Positions 8,216 to 15,118 of a DNA stretch of 37,042 nt are shown here, in pieces. The stretch is from IMG/VR virus record IMGVR_UViG_3300028920_000159, positions 1-37,042 of that record; one strand, 5' to 3'. The DNA is from a virus. Within the stretch, counting starts at the first letter, position 1, and the number at the start of each line of letters is the position of its first letter. The translations under genes were made by a program, and so were the position numbers. A model generated the notes under the pieces. The model was not told where the DNA came from. It was given only the letters and a program-made list of their open reading frames with translations, and ran no database searches.

Positions 8216-8589
8216 CCACGTTCTCAACCAAGTACGTTACTCTGAAGAACTACGTCAAGCAGGTGGAGAAAGATATCTCCGCAGGCGAACGCAAGCGGCG
8301 CGCTGAGGCCGGTACGTACCTGAAGAGGAAGATCCGCGGCAAGATACGGAAGAGCGAAACCTCGCTCCCTGGTGAACCCCCCGGACGTGTCACAGGCAAC
8401 CTGCTGCGCGGGCTGGCCTCGAGGAACATGCGCTCGCAGACGATCGTCGGGTTCCGCCCTCCCGGGTATCATGCGCTGATGCTGGAGTTCGGCACCGAGA
8501 ACATGGCACCGCGGCCGGTGCTGTTTCCGACCATGGCAGAAGAAACGCCAACGCTGAAGAAAATTCTTTCGGGCCTGTGGGTGAAGTAG
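8212..8589 (+). CDS. HK97 gp10-like head-tail joining / tail component
   Basis: 125 residues from GTG 8212, overlapping the previous stop by 4 bases. Helical N-terminal half (KNYVKQVEKDISAGERKRRAEAGTYLKRKIRGKI), then the diagnostic SLPGEPPGRVTGNLLRGL segment with its PG.PP...TG.L pattern, a strand around IVGFRPPGYHALMLEFGTENMAPRPVLFPTM, and a short final helix. This combination is the HK97 gp10 family, a virion component at the neck or tail-completion step. It is the last of four closely coupled connector genes. Confidence 0.9.
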   Translation: MTTFSTKYVTLKNYVKQVEKDISAGERKRRAEAGTYLKRKIRGKIRKSETSLPGEPPGRVTGNLLRGLASRNMRSQTIVGFRPPGYHALMLEFGTENMAPRPVLFPTMAEETPTLKKILSGLWVK

Positions 8590-8608
8590 CAGAAGGGAAG
8601 AACGGGAA

Positions 8609-10252
8609 ATGCCAACGTACATATTCAGCGAAGGCCCAACAGGCGATCAGAGCGGAAACCACAAAGATACTCGAATATATGAGTACTTTAAGGCTCGCGC
8701 GTACGGCGGAGAGGCATATATCGAGATATCCAACGAGCCAGGGATAGACTCGTTCGGGCTTCTGCGGTTCGACGTTTCGGCAATTGACGGTTCAGAATCT
8801 GTAATCAGTGCGACACTGAGGCTGTACCTCGCCTACAATGGTTTGTCAAGCGATAGAAGCGTTGGTGCTCGTCCGCTAAGTACCGACTGGGGCGTTTCGG
8901 CCACGAGCGAGGGAAGCTCAGAAAACACGGCCACGGGCGGACAGGCAACATGGGACAACGCGTTTGACAACAACGGAAGCGATACCGGTTGGGCGGACGG
9001 CGAGGACGCTGGTTTTTCAAGTAACGACTATGGCGCTGAAGAAGATTCCGTAACCATGGGCAGCGCCGACGCTGTCGGCACAGCCTACGATTTTGATATC
9101 ACAAACATGGTGAAGGCGTGGGTCGCTGATTCTGACGACAACCACGGCGTACTGTTGCTCCCTGCCGGGTTTATGCAGGAGATTGTGCGCCTGGACTCGC
9201 AGGAATCAGCAACAGCGGCGGAACGTCCGATACTCACGGTTGAGACCGTTATCAGTTCAGCCTCCGAGTCGGCATCTGAGAGCGCCAGTGAGAGCGCTTC
9301 CGAGTCAGCGAGTGAAAGCGCTTCTGAATCTACTTCCGCTTCGGCTTCCGAATCGGCTTCACCATCAACGAGCGAGTCGGCGAGCGAGTCAACCTCGCCG
9401 AGCGCTTCTGAGTCGGCAAGCCCGTCAGAAAGCGAATCCGGCAGCGAAAGCGCGAGCGAATCAACATCAGAGAGCGCCTCGGAGTCGGTCTCTGAATCTG
9501 CTTCCGAAAGCGCCTCTGAGTCGACCAGCGAATCCGCTTCTGAAAGTGCTTCGGAGTCCGGAAGTGAAAGTGCCTCAGAGTCGGCCTCTGAATCAGCAAG
9601 CGAATCGGTGAGCGAGTCCGCGAGTGAATCGGCTTCTGAGAGTACCAGCCCTTCGGCGTCTGCAAGCTCCTCGCCAAGCGCGTCTGAGTCAACCAGCGAA
9701 TCCGCTTCTGAAAGTGCTTCGGAGTCCGGAAGTGAAAGTGCCTCAGAGTCTCTAAGCTATTCTGGCTCCACCTCGGCCTCGGCCAGTGCATCGCCAAGTG
9801 CACCGCCGACCTCGTGGAAAACGATCGAGGCCGTGCTGTACGAGACCCTGACGGCCGACACTGCCCTCGCGCACTATATCAGCGATTTCGAAGGCGCCCC
9901 GGCGATATTCAGCGACCTGGCACCCGAAGAGGTCAAAAACACGGACGTGTACATGGTGTTCCGGGCCGACCACCTGGGAGATGAGAATATCGCCGCCCTG
10001 GCGTTCAACATCTACATCGACATCTATGCCCGAAGCGCCAGCCGCGCGACGGTGCGCAAGATTGTGCGGCGCGTGAAGCTCGTGCTCGATCACGTGGCTT
10101 TGCGCGATCCGGATTGTGAATTTGACACCATTCGTCTGTACCTGTTCGACGCGGGCGCCGTGCCCGAGGGAGGAGAGTCTCAGAAGGTTCACTATAACCT
10201 GCAATTCACAGCTCGCGCCGGCCGCAAGGCGTGGGCCTCGCATCTCACATAG
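8609..10252 (+). CDS. DNRLRE-like / serine-rich stalk / tail completion fusion
   Basis: 547 residues in three parts. Residues 1 to about 214 resemble a DNRLRE-type beta-sandwich: FGLLRFDVSAI, SVISATLRLYL, then YDFDITNMVKAWVADSDDNHGVLLL and a final PILTVE. Residues about 216-400 are almost pure Ser/Ala/Glu with Pro, Thr and Gly (SASES, SPSTSES, GSES units). Residues about 403-547 (from WKTIEAVLYETLTADTALAHYI) look like a DUF3168/gp17-type tail completion protein, which the position between gp10-like and tail tube genes demands. Known family members are about the size of the C-terminal part alone, so the first 400 residues appear to be an added, virion-displayed adhesin and stalk. The N-terminal segment has more AT-rich codons than its neighbours. 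aagggaagaacggga precedes the ATG. Confidence 0.8.
   Translation: MPTYIFSEGPTGDQSGNHKDTRIYEYFKARAYGGEAYIEISNEPGIDSFGLLRFDVSAIDGSESVISATLRLYLAYNGLSSDRSVGARPLSTDWGVSATSEGSSENTATGGQATWDNAFDNNGSDTGWADGEDAGFSSNDYGAEEDSVTMGSADAVGTAYDFDITNMVKAWVADSDDNHGVLLLPAGFMQEIVRLDSQESATAAERPILTVETVISSASESASESASESASESASESASESTSASASESASPSTSESASESTSPSASESASPSESESGSESASESTSESASESVSESASESASESTSESASESASESGSESASESASESASESVSESASESASESTSPSASASSSPSASESTSESASESASESGSESASESLSYSGSTSASASASPSAPPTSWKTIEAVLYETLTADTALAHYISDFEGAPAIFSDLAPEEVKNTDVYMVFRADHLGDENIAALAFNIYIDIYARSASRATVRKIVRRVKLVLDHVALRDPDCEFDTIRLYLFDAGAVPEGGESQKVHYNLQFTARAGRKAWASHLT
9254..9811 (+). repeat. serine-rich SES repeat tract (first copy)
   Basis: About 185 codons of Ser-Ala-Ser-Glu-Ser type repeats. 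Serine codons of both kinds (TCN and AGC/AGT) are mixed, so the repeat is regular in protein but scrambled in DNA. The exception is an exact 58-base direct repeat: 9525-9582 is identical to 9693-9750, offset by 168 bases (56 codons), which points to an in-frame duplication. Confidence 0.9.
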
Positions 10253-10270
10253 CACAGCAAGGAGTGCAAA

Positions 10271-10600
10271 ATGGCGGAAATCACTGTTCAGCAGATCTCA
10301 ACCGATGGACTCGAGGCGGCCGCTGGCACAGCCGCAACGGCTGCAGGCGACACGTTCAAGAACAATGGCCGGACGTTTATCATTGTCGAGGACACGGGTA
10401 CCACAGCCCCGACCGTCACGATCAACAGCCTGGTCAACTGCAGCCAGGGCCACGACCACAATCTCAGCGTGGCAGTCCAGTCGGGCGAAATGCGTTATAT
10501 CGGACCGTTCCCGAAGGATCGTTTCAACGACTCGGACGGAATGGTTACGGTGACGTACGACGACGACACCGACGTGACGATTTCGGTTTTCTCACTCTAG
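10271..10600 (+). CDS. small virion protein, unrecognised
   Basis: 109 residues with an aaggagtgcaaa ribosome site. Beta-rich: TFIIVEDTG, PTVTINSLVNCSQGHDHNLSVAV, GEMRYIGPFPKDRFND and GMVTVTYDDDTDVTISVFSL. The IGPF....(F/Y)ND..G.V.VTYD....(V)...V..L ending recurs in small proteins next to tail tube or head decoration genes in phage genomes. A structural role is inferred from this and from its position between the tail completion and tail tube genes. Confidence 0.75.
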   Translation: MAEITVQQISTDGLEAAAGTAATAAGDTFKNNGRTFIIVEDTGTTAPTVTINSLVNCSQGHDHNLSVAVQSGEMRYIGPFPKDRFNDSDGMVTVTYDDDTDVTISVFSL

Positions 10601-10636
10601 CCTCGCGCCTGGAACGCGCGCAAAGGAGCCAAGACT

Positions 10637-11206
10637 ATGGCGACACATGGCATAACAACCAACACGTACAAGCGCTTTGTCATTGACAGCGGCGCAGTGT
10701 ACAAAAACTGGGGTGAGGCCGGAGAAGCACTCCTCGGCGCCACTCGCGGCGGCAACGTTTTCAAGATCGAAACCGAGCTCCGCATGATGGAAGTCGACGG
10801 AGCCCGGGGACCGGTCAAGGGCGGGAGGCGCATCACCAACGTGCTCGCGACCATAACGGCCAACTTCATCGAGGTGTCCGAGGAAATGCTTCTGCGGGCC
10901 CTTCCGGCTGCGGTGGCTGCGGACTATCCGGTGGCGCCGGCAACCAAGACGCACGACCTGATCACCAGGTCGACGGACGTCGCGGACGCCGACTACCTGA
11001 CGAACATTGCAATCGTCGGGGAGTCGACGTACTCGAGCACGAACAACATCGTCGTCGTGCTTGAGAACGTGCTGTCGGATGGCAACCTCGAGGTATCCTT
11101 CGCGGACAAGGACGAGTCGGTGATTGCTGTTACGTTTACCGCTCACTACCTCCCGAGCGCCATCGACACCGAGCCGTGGAAGATATACAACCCGGTGATC
11201 GGATAG
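10637..11206 (+). CDS. major tail tube protein (probable)
   Basis: 189 residues. It lies exactly where the tail tube gene is expected: after the tail completion gene and immediately before the frameshifted tail chaperones and tape measure. The layout fits a tube protein: an N-terminal arm (TYKRFVIDSGAVYKNWGE), the GATRGGNVFKIETELRMMEVDGARGP strand and loop region, then strands in ITNVLATITANFIEVSEEML and NIVVVLENVLSDGNLEVSF, ending with AVTFTAHYLPSAIDTEPWKIYNP. That (V/I)TF.AHY......PWKI ending is common in siphophage tail tube proteins. An aaaggagccaagact ribosome site precedes the ATG. Confidence 0.75.
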   Translation: MATHGITTNTYKRFVIDSGAVYKNWGEAGEALLGATRGGNVFKIETELRMMEVDGARGPVKGGRRITNVLATITANFIEVSEEMLLRALPAAVAADYPVAPATKTHDLITRSTDVADADYLTNIAIVGESTYSSTNNIVVVLENVLSDGNLEVSFADKDESVIAVTFTAHYLPSAIDTEPWKIYNPVIG

Positions 11207-11238
11207 CCTGATCACCACAACGTCAAGGAGCTGAAGCA

Positions 11239-11736
11239 ATGAGCGACACCGTCACACAGTCAGGTGAGAAGCAGTACACTATCCACCCCCTGAAAAAGAA
11301 GGATCAGAGGGTGGTCGCGGCAATGTTTGGCAAGCTCGCCGACGAGTTCGACGAGCCTGCCATTCGCCGTATTATCTCGAGTGGGTTCAGCGACGACGAG
11401 GGCAAAGCGGACAAGGAAACCGCGGACGACCGGAAGGCCAGGCTCGTGCATGTGTTCTTCGAGCTGTTCCGCAAGTGCCTGACAAAGCTCGCTGTCGACG
11501 CCGAGGAGTGGTTGGCGTCACTGATCGGCGTGAGCGTTGAGGAGTACCAGGAGCTGCCGATCGACATTGACGTCCAGATCCTGAATCAGGTCAAGGAGGC
11601 GCCCGAGGTAGAGCGTTTTTTTACTGGAGCATTGCGGCTATTCAGCGCGACGCAGGCGTTAGACAAAGCCTTGTCTCAGTTGAAAAGCTCGTACGCTTCC
11701 GCCTTCGGATCACAGCAGGAGAGCTCGACGGACTGA
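11239..11736 (+). CDS. tail assembly chaperone, zero-frame product (gpG-like)
   Basis: 165 residues. Acidic and helical, positioned between tail tube and tape measure as lambda gpG is. It has a short N-terminal strand (KQYTIHPLKKKDQRVVAAM) followed by helices. Codon 127 onward reads TTT TTT within the slippery run at 11616-11622. Ribosomes that do not slip continue 38 codons to the TGA at 11734-11736. Chaperones of this kind coat the tape measure and recruit tube subunits. The acidic helical content and the frameshift site support the assignment more strongly than any residue motif. Confidence 0.85.
   Translation: MSDTVTQSGEKQYTIHPLKKKDQRVVAAMFGKLADEFDEPAIRRIISSGFSDDEGKADKETADDRKARLVHVFFELFRKCLTKLAVDAEEWLASLIGVSVEEYQELPIDIDVQILNQVKEAPEVERFFTGALRLFSATQALDKALSQLKSSYASAFGSQQESSTD
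11616..11622 (+). promoter_or_regulatory. -1 frameshift slippery site T TTT TTT
   Basis: Seven consecutive T's occur in the phase required for a -1 slip: codons cgT TTT TTT act. After a one-base slip the next codon is tac at 11622. That frame stays open for 131 codons to 12017 and encodes a sensible helical protein. U UUU UUU is an established -1 slippery heptamer. The location in the overlap of the two chaperone genes is the textbook one for tailed phages. Confidence 0.9.
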
Positions 11737-12017
11737 CATTCGAGGAATTCATCTTTACCGCTGACATGATCGAGGAGGAAAGGGCGGCGCGGTTCAAGGA
11801 CGACATGACCTGCGCCGCCTTTGTTGGTTGGCAGATGGGACGTTTCCAGGGGAGCATCAGCGAGCATACGACGTTTCCGAAGTACCTCAAGACGTGCGGG
11901 CTGCTCGACGGTCCGCCGCCAATGACGGAAGAAGAGCGCGCGGCAATGGTGGCCAAGGCCATGGAGAAGGCAAGCAAGATCAGAGCGGCATTTCAACCGG
12001 AGCGGGTGAATGAGTAG
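11622..12017 (+). CDS. tail assembly chaperone, -1 frame extension (T part of gpGT-like)
   Basis: This is the -1 frame half of the frameshift product. The 128 codons of 11239-11622 joined to these 131 give a 259-residue fusion. The extension reads YWSIAAIQRDAG, then RITAGELDGLTFEEFIF, then ADMIEEERAARFKDDMTCAAFVGWQMGRF, and ends MTEEERAAMVAKAMEKASKI before the stop. No stop occurs between the slip site and 12017. The first internal ATG (11766) lies 144 bases downstream of the slip and lacks a ribosome site, so independent translation is unlikely. The last 8 bases overlap the tape measure start. Confidence 0.87.
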   Translation, partial: YWSIAAIQRDAGVRQSLVSVEKLVRFRLRITAGELDGLTFEEFIFTADMIEEERAARFKDDMTCAAFVGWQMGRFQGSISEHTTFPKYLKTCGLLDGPPPMTEEERAAMVAKAMEKASKIRAAFQPERVNE

Positions 12018-14445
12018 AGAAGTATTCAGTCTGATCGGGCGGATTCGTACCGAGGGGTTCGGGGCGGTTAAGAAGGAACTGAGCGTCCTCGACAAGAACA
12101 TCACGAAGGCCGCGAACAGAATCGACAAGTTTGGCCGCGACGTTGGCAAGATCGGCGTCAATATGGCCAAAATGACGGCACCGATCGCCGCGCTCGGGGT
12201 GGCTGCATATAAGAGCGTCGAGCTCGTCACCGATCTGAATGAGACCATCTCCAAAACCGGCGAGATATTCGGGGACGCTGCCGGACAGATTGACGACTGG
12301 AGCAACTCCGCCGCGCAGGCGTTTGGCATGTCGAAGCAGCAGGGCATGGATGCCGCAAGCACGTTCGCGATATTTGGGAAGTCGGCCGGGCTGTCGGGGG
12401 ATCGTCTGGCCACCTTCTCGACGAACTTCGTGCAGCTGGCTGCCGACTTTGCATCATTCCACAACGCGAAGCCGGAGGAAGCCATCACGGCGATCGGCGC
12501 CGCCCTCCGGGGAGAGAACGAGCCGATACGCCGGTTCGGTATTCTACTCGACGATGCAAGCATGCGCGCCGAAGCTCTGAAGCTCGGGCTCATTGAGACC
12601 ACGAAGCAGGCGCTCACGCCGCAGGAGAAGGTCCTGGCGGCTCAGTCGCTCATATACAAGCAGTCGGCCGATGCACAGGGCGATTTCCTGCGCACCTCCG
12701 ACGGCCTGGCAAACCAGACGCGTATCCTGAAGGCCGAGATCATAGACATGGCCACAGCGTTCGGTCAGGCGTTCCTCCCGGCTGCTCAGCAGGTCATGAC
12801 CCTGATCCGAACCAAGCTGCTGCCGGCAGTGAAGGGCGCCGTCGAATGGTTCACGAACCTGTCCCCCGAACTCAGAAACACCATGATAATGTTCGGCGGG
12901 ATTGCGGTCGCTATCGGTCCGCTGCTGATTGGTATCGGGAAGCTGATTGGGCTGGTTAAGACGCTTTGGGTGACTGTGCAGCTGCTTAATGCGACAATGT
13001 TGGCGAACCCGATCGGGCTCATTATCACACTGATCGGACTGTTGGGAATTGGTGTTGTTGCTCTGGTGAAAAACTTCGACACTGTCAAGGCGGCCTTTGT
13101 TGATCTGTTCTGGGAGATTCTATATGCCACGCGTCAAACGGTGAGCTATGTCCGCCTGGCGCTTTTTAAGGTCGTGGCGTGGATGATCGGGGTTGCCAAA
13201 GTTGCGGCGAAGGTCATACCAGGGATGGCCGATAAACTCGCATACCTCGAGGCACAGATGAAGTCGTTGGCTGCTGCTGAGGATGAGCAGATCAAGCGTC
13301 GGCGACGATTCCGGGCCGAGTCAAAGGCAGCGGCACAGGACACCGAAAAGCTCGCCAAGGCAGTCGAGAAGGCCAAGGAGGAAACGAATAAGTACTCAGC
13401 CACACTTCCCGAGCTGATCAAGACACGGAAGCGCGACACCAAGGCAACAGACGACCAAGCGAAGGCCGAGAAGAAGCTGTCCGAAGAGCGGGCGAAGTTC
13501 TCGGAGGGGTGGACTGACAAGCTGCGCGAGCAGATCATGACCCGGTCGCAGTTGCTCGAATGGGAGTACAGAGACGCCCTTTCACGTGCTGAAGAGCTCG
13601 GAGCAAGCCGGCAGGACATAGAGCTGTACTATCACATACAGCGCCTGAGACTGGCCGAGGAGGAGGCCAACGAAAAGGCACGTCTCGCACAGAAGGAAGT
13701 CGACGACCGCAAGGAAAAACTTCAGCTTACGAAGAGCCTGGCCATGCAGGCGGTCGATCAGATATTCGCGCTTATGGCCGCCGCGACAGACAACGAGATC
13801 GCCCGTATTGACCAGGCAGCCGAGAAGCGCAAGGCCGCGATCGACGAGAGTGTCCTCGGCGAGGAGGAGAAGGAACGGCAGAAGGCCGCAATCGACGAGC
13901 AGGCCGAGAAGAAGAAGCGCAACCTCATGCGCGAACAGGCCAAGCGCGACAAGGCCGCGGCGTACTTCGCCGCCATTATCAACACGTTCCAGGCCGTCAG
14001 TAAAGCCCTGACGCTCGGGTTCCCGCTCGGCCTGGTCATGGCGGTGCTGTTCGGGGTTCTCGGGATTGCGCAGGTCGCCGCAATAGCTGCCGAGCCCCTG
14101 CCACAGCTCGCCCGTGGTGGCGTTGTGAAGCGAAGCCAGGGCGGGACCGCGCTCGTGGCCGGCGAGGGTGGCGAGGACGAGATGATCCTTCCCATGCAAA
14201 CGGGCGTCCGTCGAGTCGTTGGCGACGTTGTAAACGGCATACGCAGCGCTTTGGCGGGGCCTGAACTTCCGGGCTCCCTCGCGCACGGACGGCCGGCTAT
14301 GGGCGGTGTCGGTGCCGGCAGTGGCGGCGGGGGGGTCCACTTCCATATCGGGACGCTTATTGCTGATGATAGCGGTATGCGAGAGCTGGAGCGACGGCAG
14401 CTGAAGTTCAGAAACCAGGAGAAGATCCGGAAGGGTGAAATCTGA
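12010..14445 (+). CDS. tail tape measure protein
   Basis: 811 residues, the largest helical protein in the window. N-terminal coiled coil (KKELSVLDKNITKAANRIDKFGRDVGK), then a tape-measure core rich in Ala/Gly with DAASTFAIFGKSAGLSGDRLATFSTNFVQLAADFASF, typical of phage tape measure domains. Hydrophobic segments occur around residues 295-325 and 335-360 and near residue 665-690 (FPLGLVMAVLFGVLGIAQVAAI). A long charged coiled coil lies between about 410 and 640. The end has the family-like QLARGGVVKRSQGGTALVAG and GEGGEDEMILPM segments. Using about 1.5 angstrom per residue, known for siphophages, the tail would be near 120 nm. It overlaps the chaperone stop by 8 bases. Confidence 0.93.
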   Translation: MSREVFSLIGRIRTEGFGAVKKELSVLDKNITKAANRIDKFGRDVGKIGVNMAKMTAPIAALGVAAYKSVELVTDLNETISKTGEIFGDAAGQIDDWSNSAAQAFGMSKQQGMDAASTFAIFGKSAGLSGDRLATFSTNFVQLAADFASFHNAKPEEAITAIGAALRGENEPIRRFGILLDDASMRAEALKLGLIETTKQALTPQEKVLAAQSLIYKQSADAQGDFLRTSDGLANQTRILKAEIIDMATAFGQAFLPAAQQVMTLIRTKLLPAVKGAVEWFTNLSPELRNTMIMFGGIAVAIGPLLIGIGKLIGLVKTLWVTVQLLNATMLANPIGLIITLIGLLGIGVVALVKNFDTVKAAFVDLFWEILYATRQTVSYVRLALFKVVAWMIGVAKVAAKVIPGMADKLAYLEAQMKSLAAAEDEQIKRRRRFRAESKAAAQDTEKLAKAVEKAKEETNKYSATLPELIKTRKRDTKATDDQAKAEKKLSEERAKFSEGWTDKLREQIMTRSQLLEWEYRDALSRAEELGASRQDIELYYHIQRLRLAEEEANEKARLAQKEVDDRKEKLQLTKSLAMQAVDQIFALMAAATDNEIARIDQAAEKRKAAIDESVLGEEEKERQKAAIDEQAEKKKRNLMREQAKRDKAAAYFAAIINTFQAVSKALTLGFPLGLVMAVLFGVLGIAQVAAIAAEPLPQLARGGVVKRSQGGTALVAGEGGEDEMILPMQTGVRRVVGDVVNGIRSALAGPELPGSLAHGRPAMGGVGAGSGGGGVHFHIGTLIADDSGMRELERRQLKFRNQEKIRKGEI

Positions 14446-14813
14446 TGGCGCTCAACGACATATATCTCGGTGAAAGCGGCTCTGAGGTCCTTCTCAGCGC
14501 GTTTGCTCGCGAGTTCACACAGAGGCGTATCGAGGTGTCCAGGGAGGACAGGACGGCGTCAGGGCGCCTTGTGAAGGACATTAGGGCAATTAAGCTCGGG
14601 TTCTCCATTTCGTACGACATGATCAGCCATACCGACCTCACGGTGATTGCCGACCTGTACGACCTCGAGGACGAGCTCAGCCTGATTGTGACGCGTCCCG
14701 ATTTCAGCCAAGACACATACACCGTGCTGCTTAAGCCCTTCGACCAAACCCGCGTAAAGAGCGTCGGGTGTGGGTATTGGGGCGGGGTAGCCCTGGAGCT
14801 CGAGGAGACATGA
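14445..14813 (+). CDS. minor tail protein, unrecognised
   Basis: 122 residues whose ATG shares one base with the tape measure stop. Mixed alpha/beta: RRIEVSREDRTASGRLVKDIRAIKLGFSISYDMISHTDLTVIADLYDLEDELSLIV, then TYTVLLKPFDQTRVKSVGCGYWGGVALELEE. A strand-rich protein with an EDRTASGRLV...K..F.ISY.......V....L...D..L...V pattern directly after the tape measure suggests a tail-tip component such as a reduced distal tail protein. The assignment is from position and strand pattern only. Confidence 0.7.
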   Translation: MALNDIYLGESGSEVLLSAFAREFTQRRIEVSREDRTASGRLVKDIRAIKLGFSISYDMISHTDLTVIADLYDLEDELSLIVTRPDFSQDTYTVLLKPFDQTRVKSVGCGYWGGVALELEET

Positions 14814-15110
14814 ATGGAAGGCGCGGACGGGCTGACTCTGACTATCGGTGCTGCCGGCCTTGTGGCCGTCGGGGGGGTTGTCGTGAAACTCGTTGAGGCA
14901 ATCGTCGCATGGATGGCAAAGCGGAACAACAACGGGAACGGGACGCTCAAGGGGTACATCAGCCGCGAGGACTGCCGTGATAGTATCGGCAAAATCGAGG
15001 CCCGTTTCGACCGGACCGACACGCGGATCGGGGAGCTGCATGATAAGGTCAATGACACAAACGAGAAGCTCGCCGAAATGCGCGGGTACCTGGGAAGGCA
15101 TCTAGGATAG
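14814..15110 (+). CDS. membrane-anchored coiled-coil protein (holin-like candidate)
   Basis: 98 residues starting directly after the previous stop. Residues about 6-34 form one hydrophobic segment (LTLTIGAAGLVAVGGVVVKL and the following VEAIVAWM). A polar NNNGNG hinge follows, then a heptad-like helix (CRDSIGKIEARFDRTDTRIG and ELHDKVNDTNEKLAEM). One membrane span plus a soluble coiled coil is seen in small phage lysis proteins, but here the membrane part is N-terminal, unlike XhlA. It is the best single holin candidate in the late region. A membrane tether for the tail-glycosylation enzyme downstream is an alternative. Function uncertain. Confidence 0.65.
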   Translation: MEGADGLTLTIGAAGLVAVGGVVVKLVEAIVAWMAKRNNNGNGTLKGYISREDCRDSIGKIEARFDRTDTRIGELHDKVNDTNEKLAEMRGYLGRHLG

Positions 15111-15118
15111 GGGGAACA

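Noticed and set aside
9183-9803. Repetitive frames in other phases of the first SES tract
   Set aside because: Shadows of the serine-rich repeat in both strands; basic low-complexity products with no start signals.
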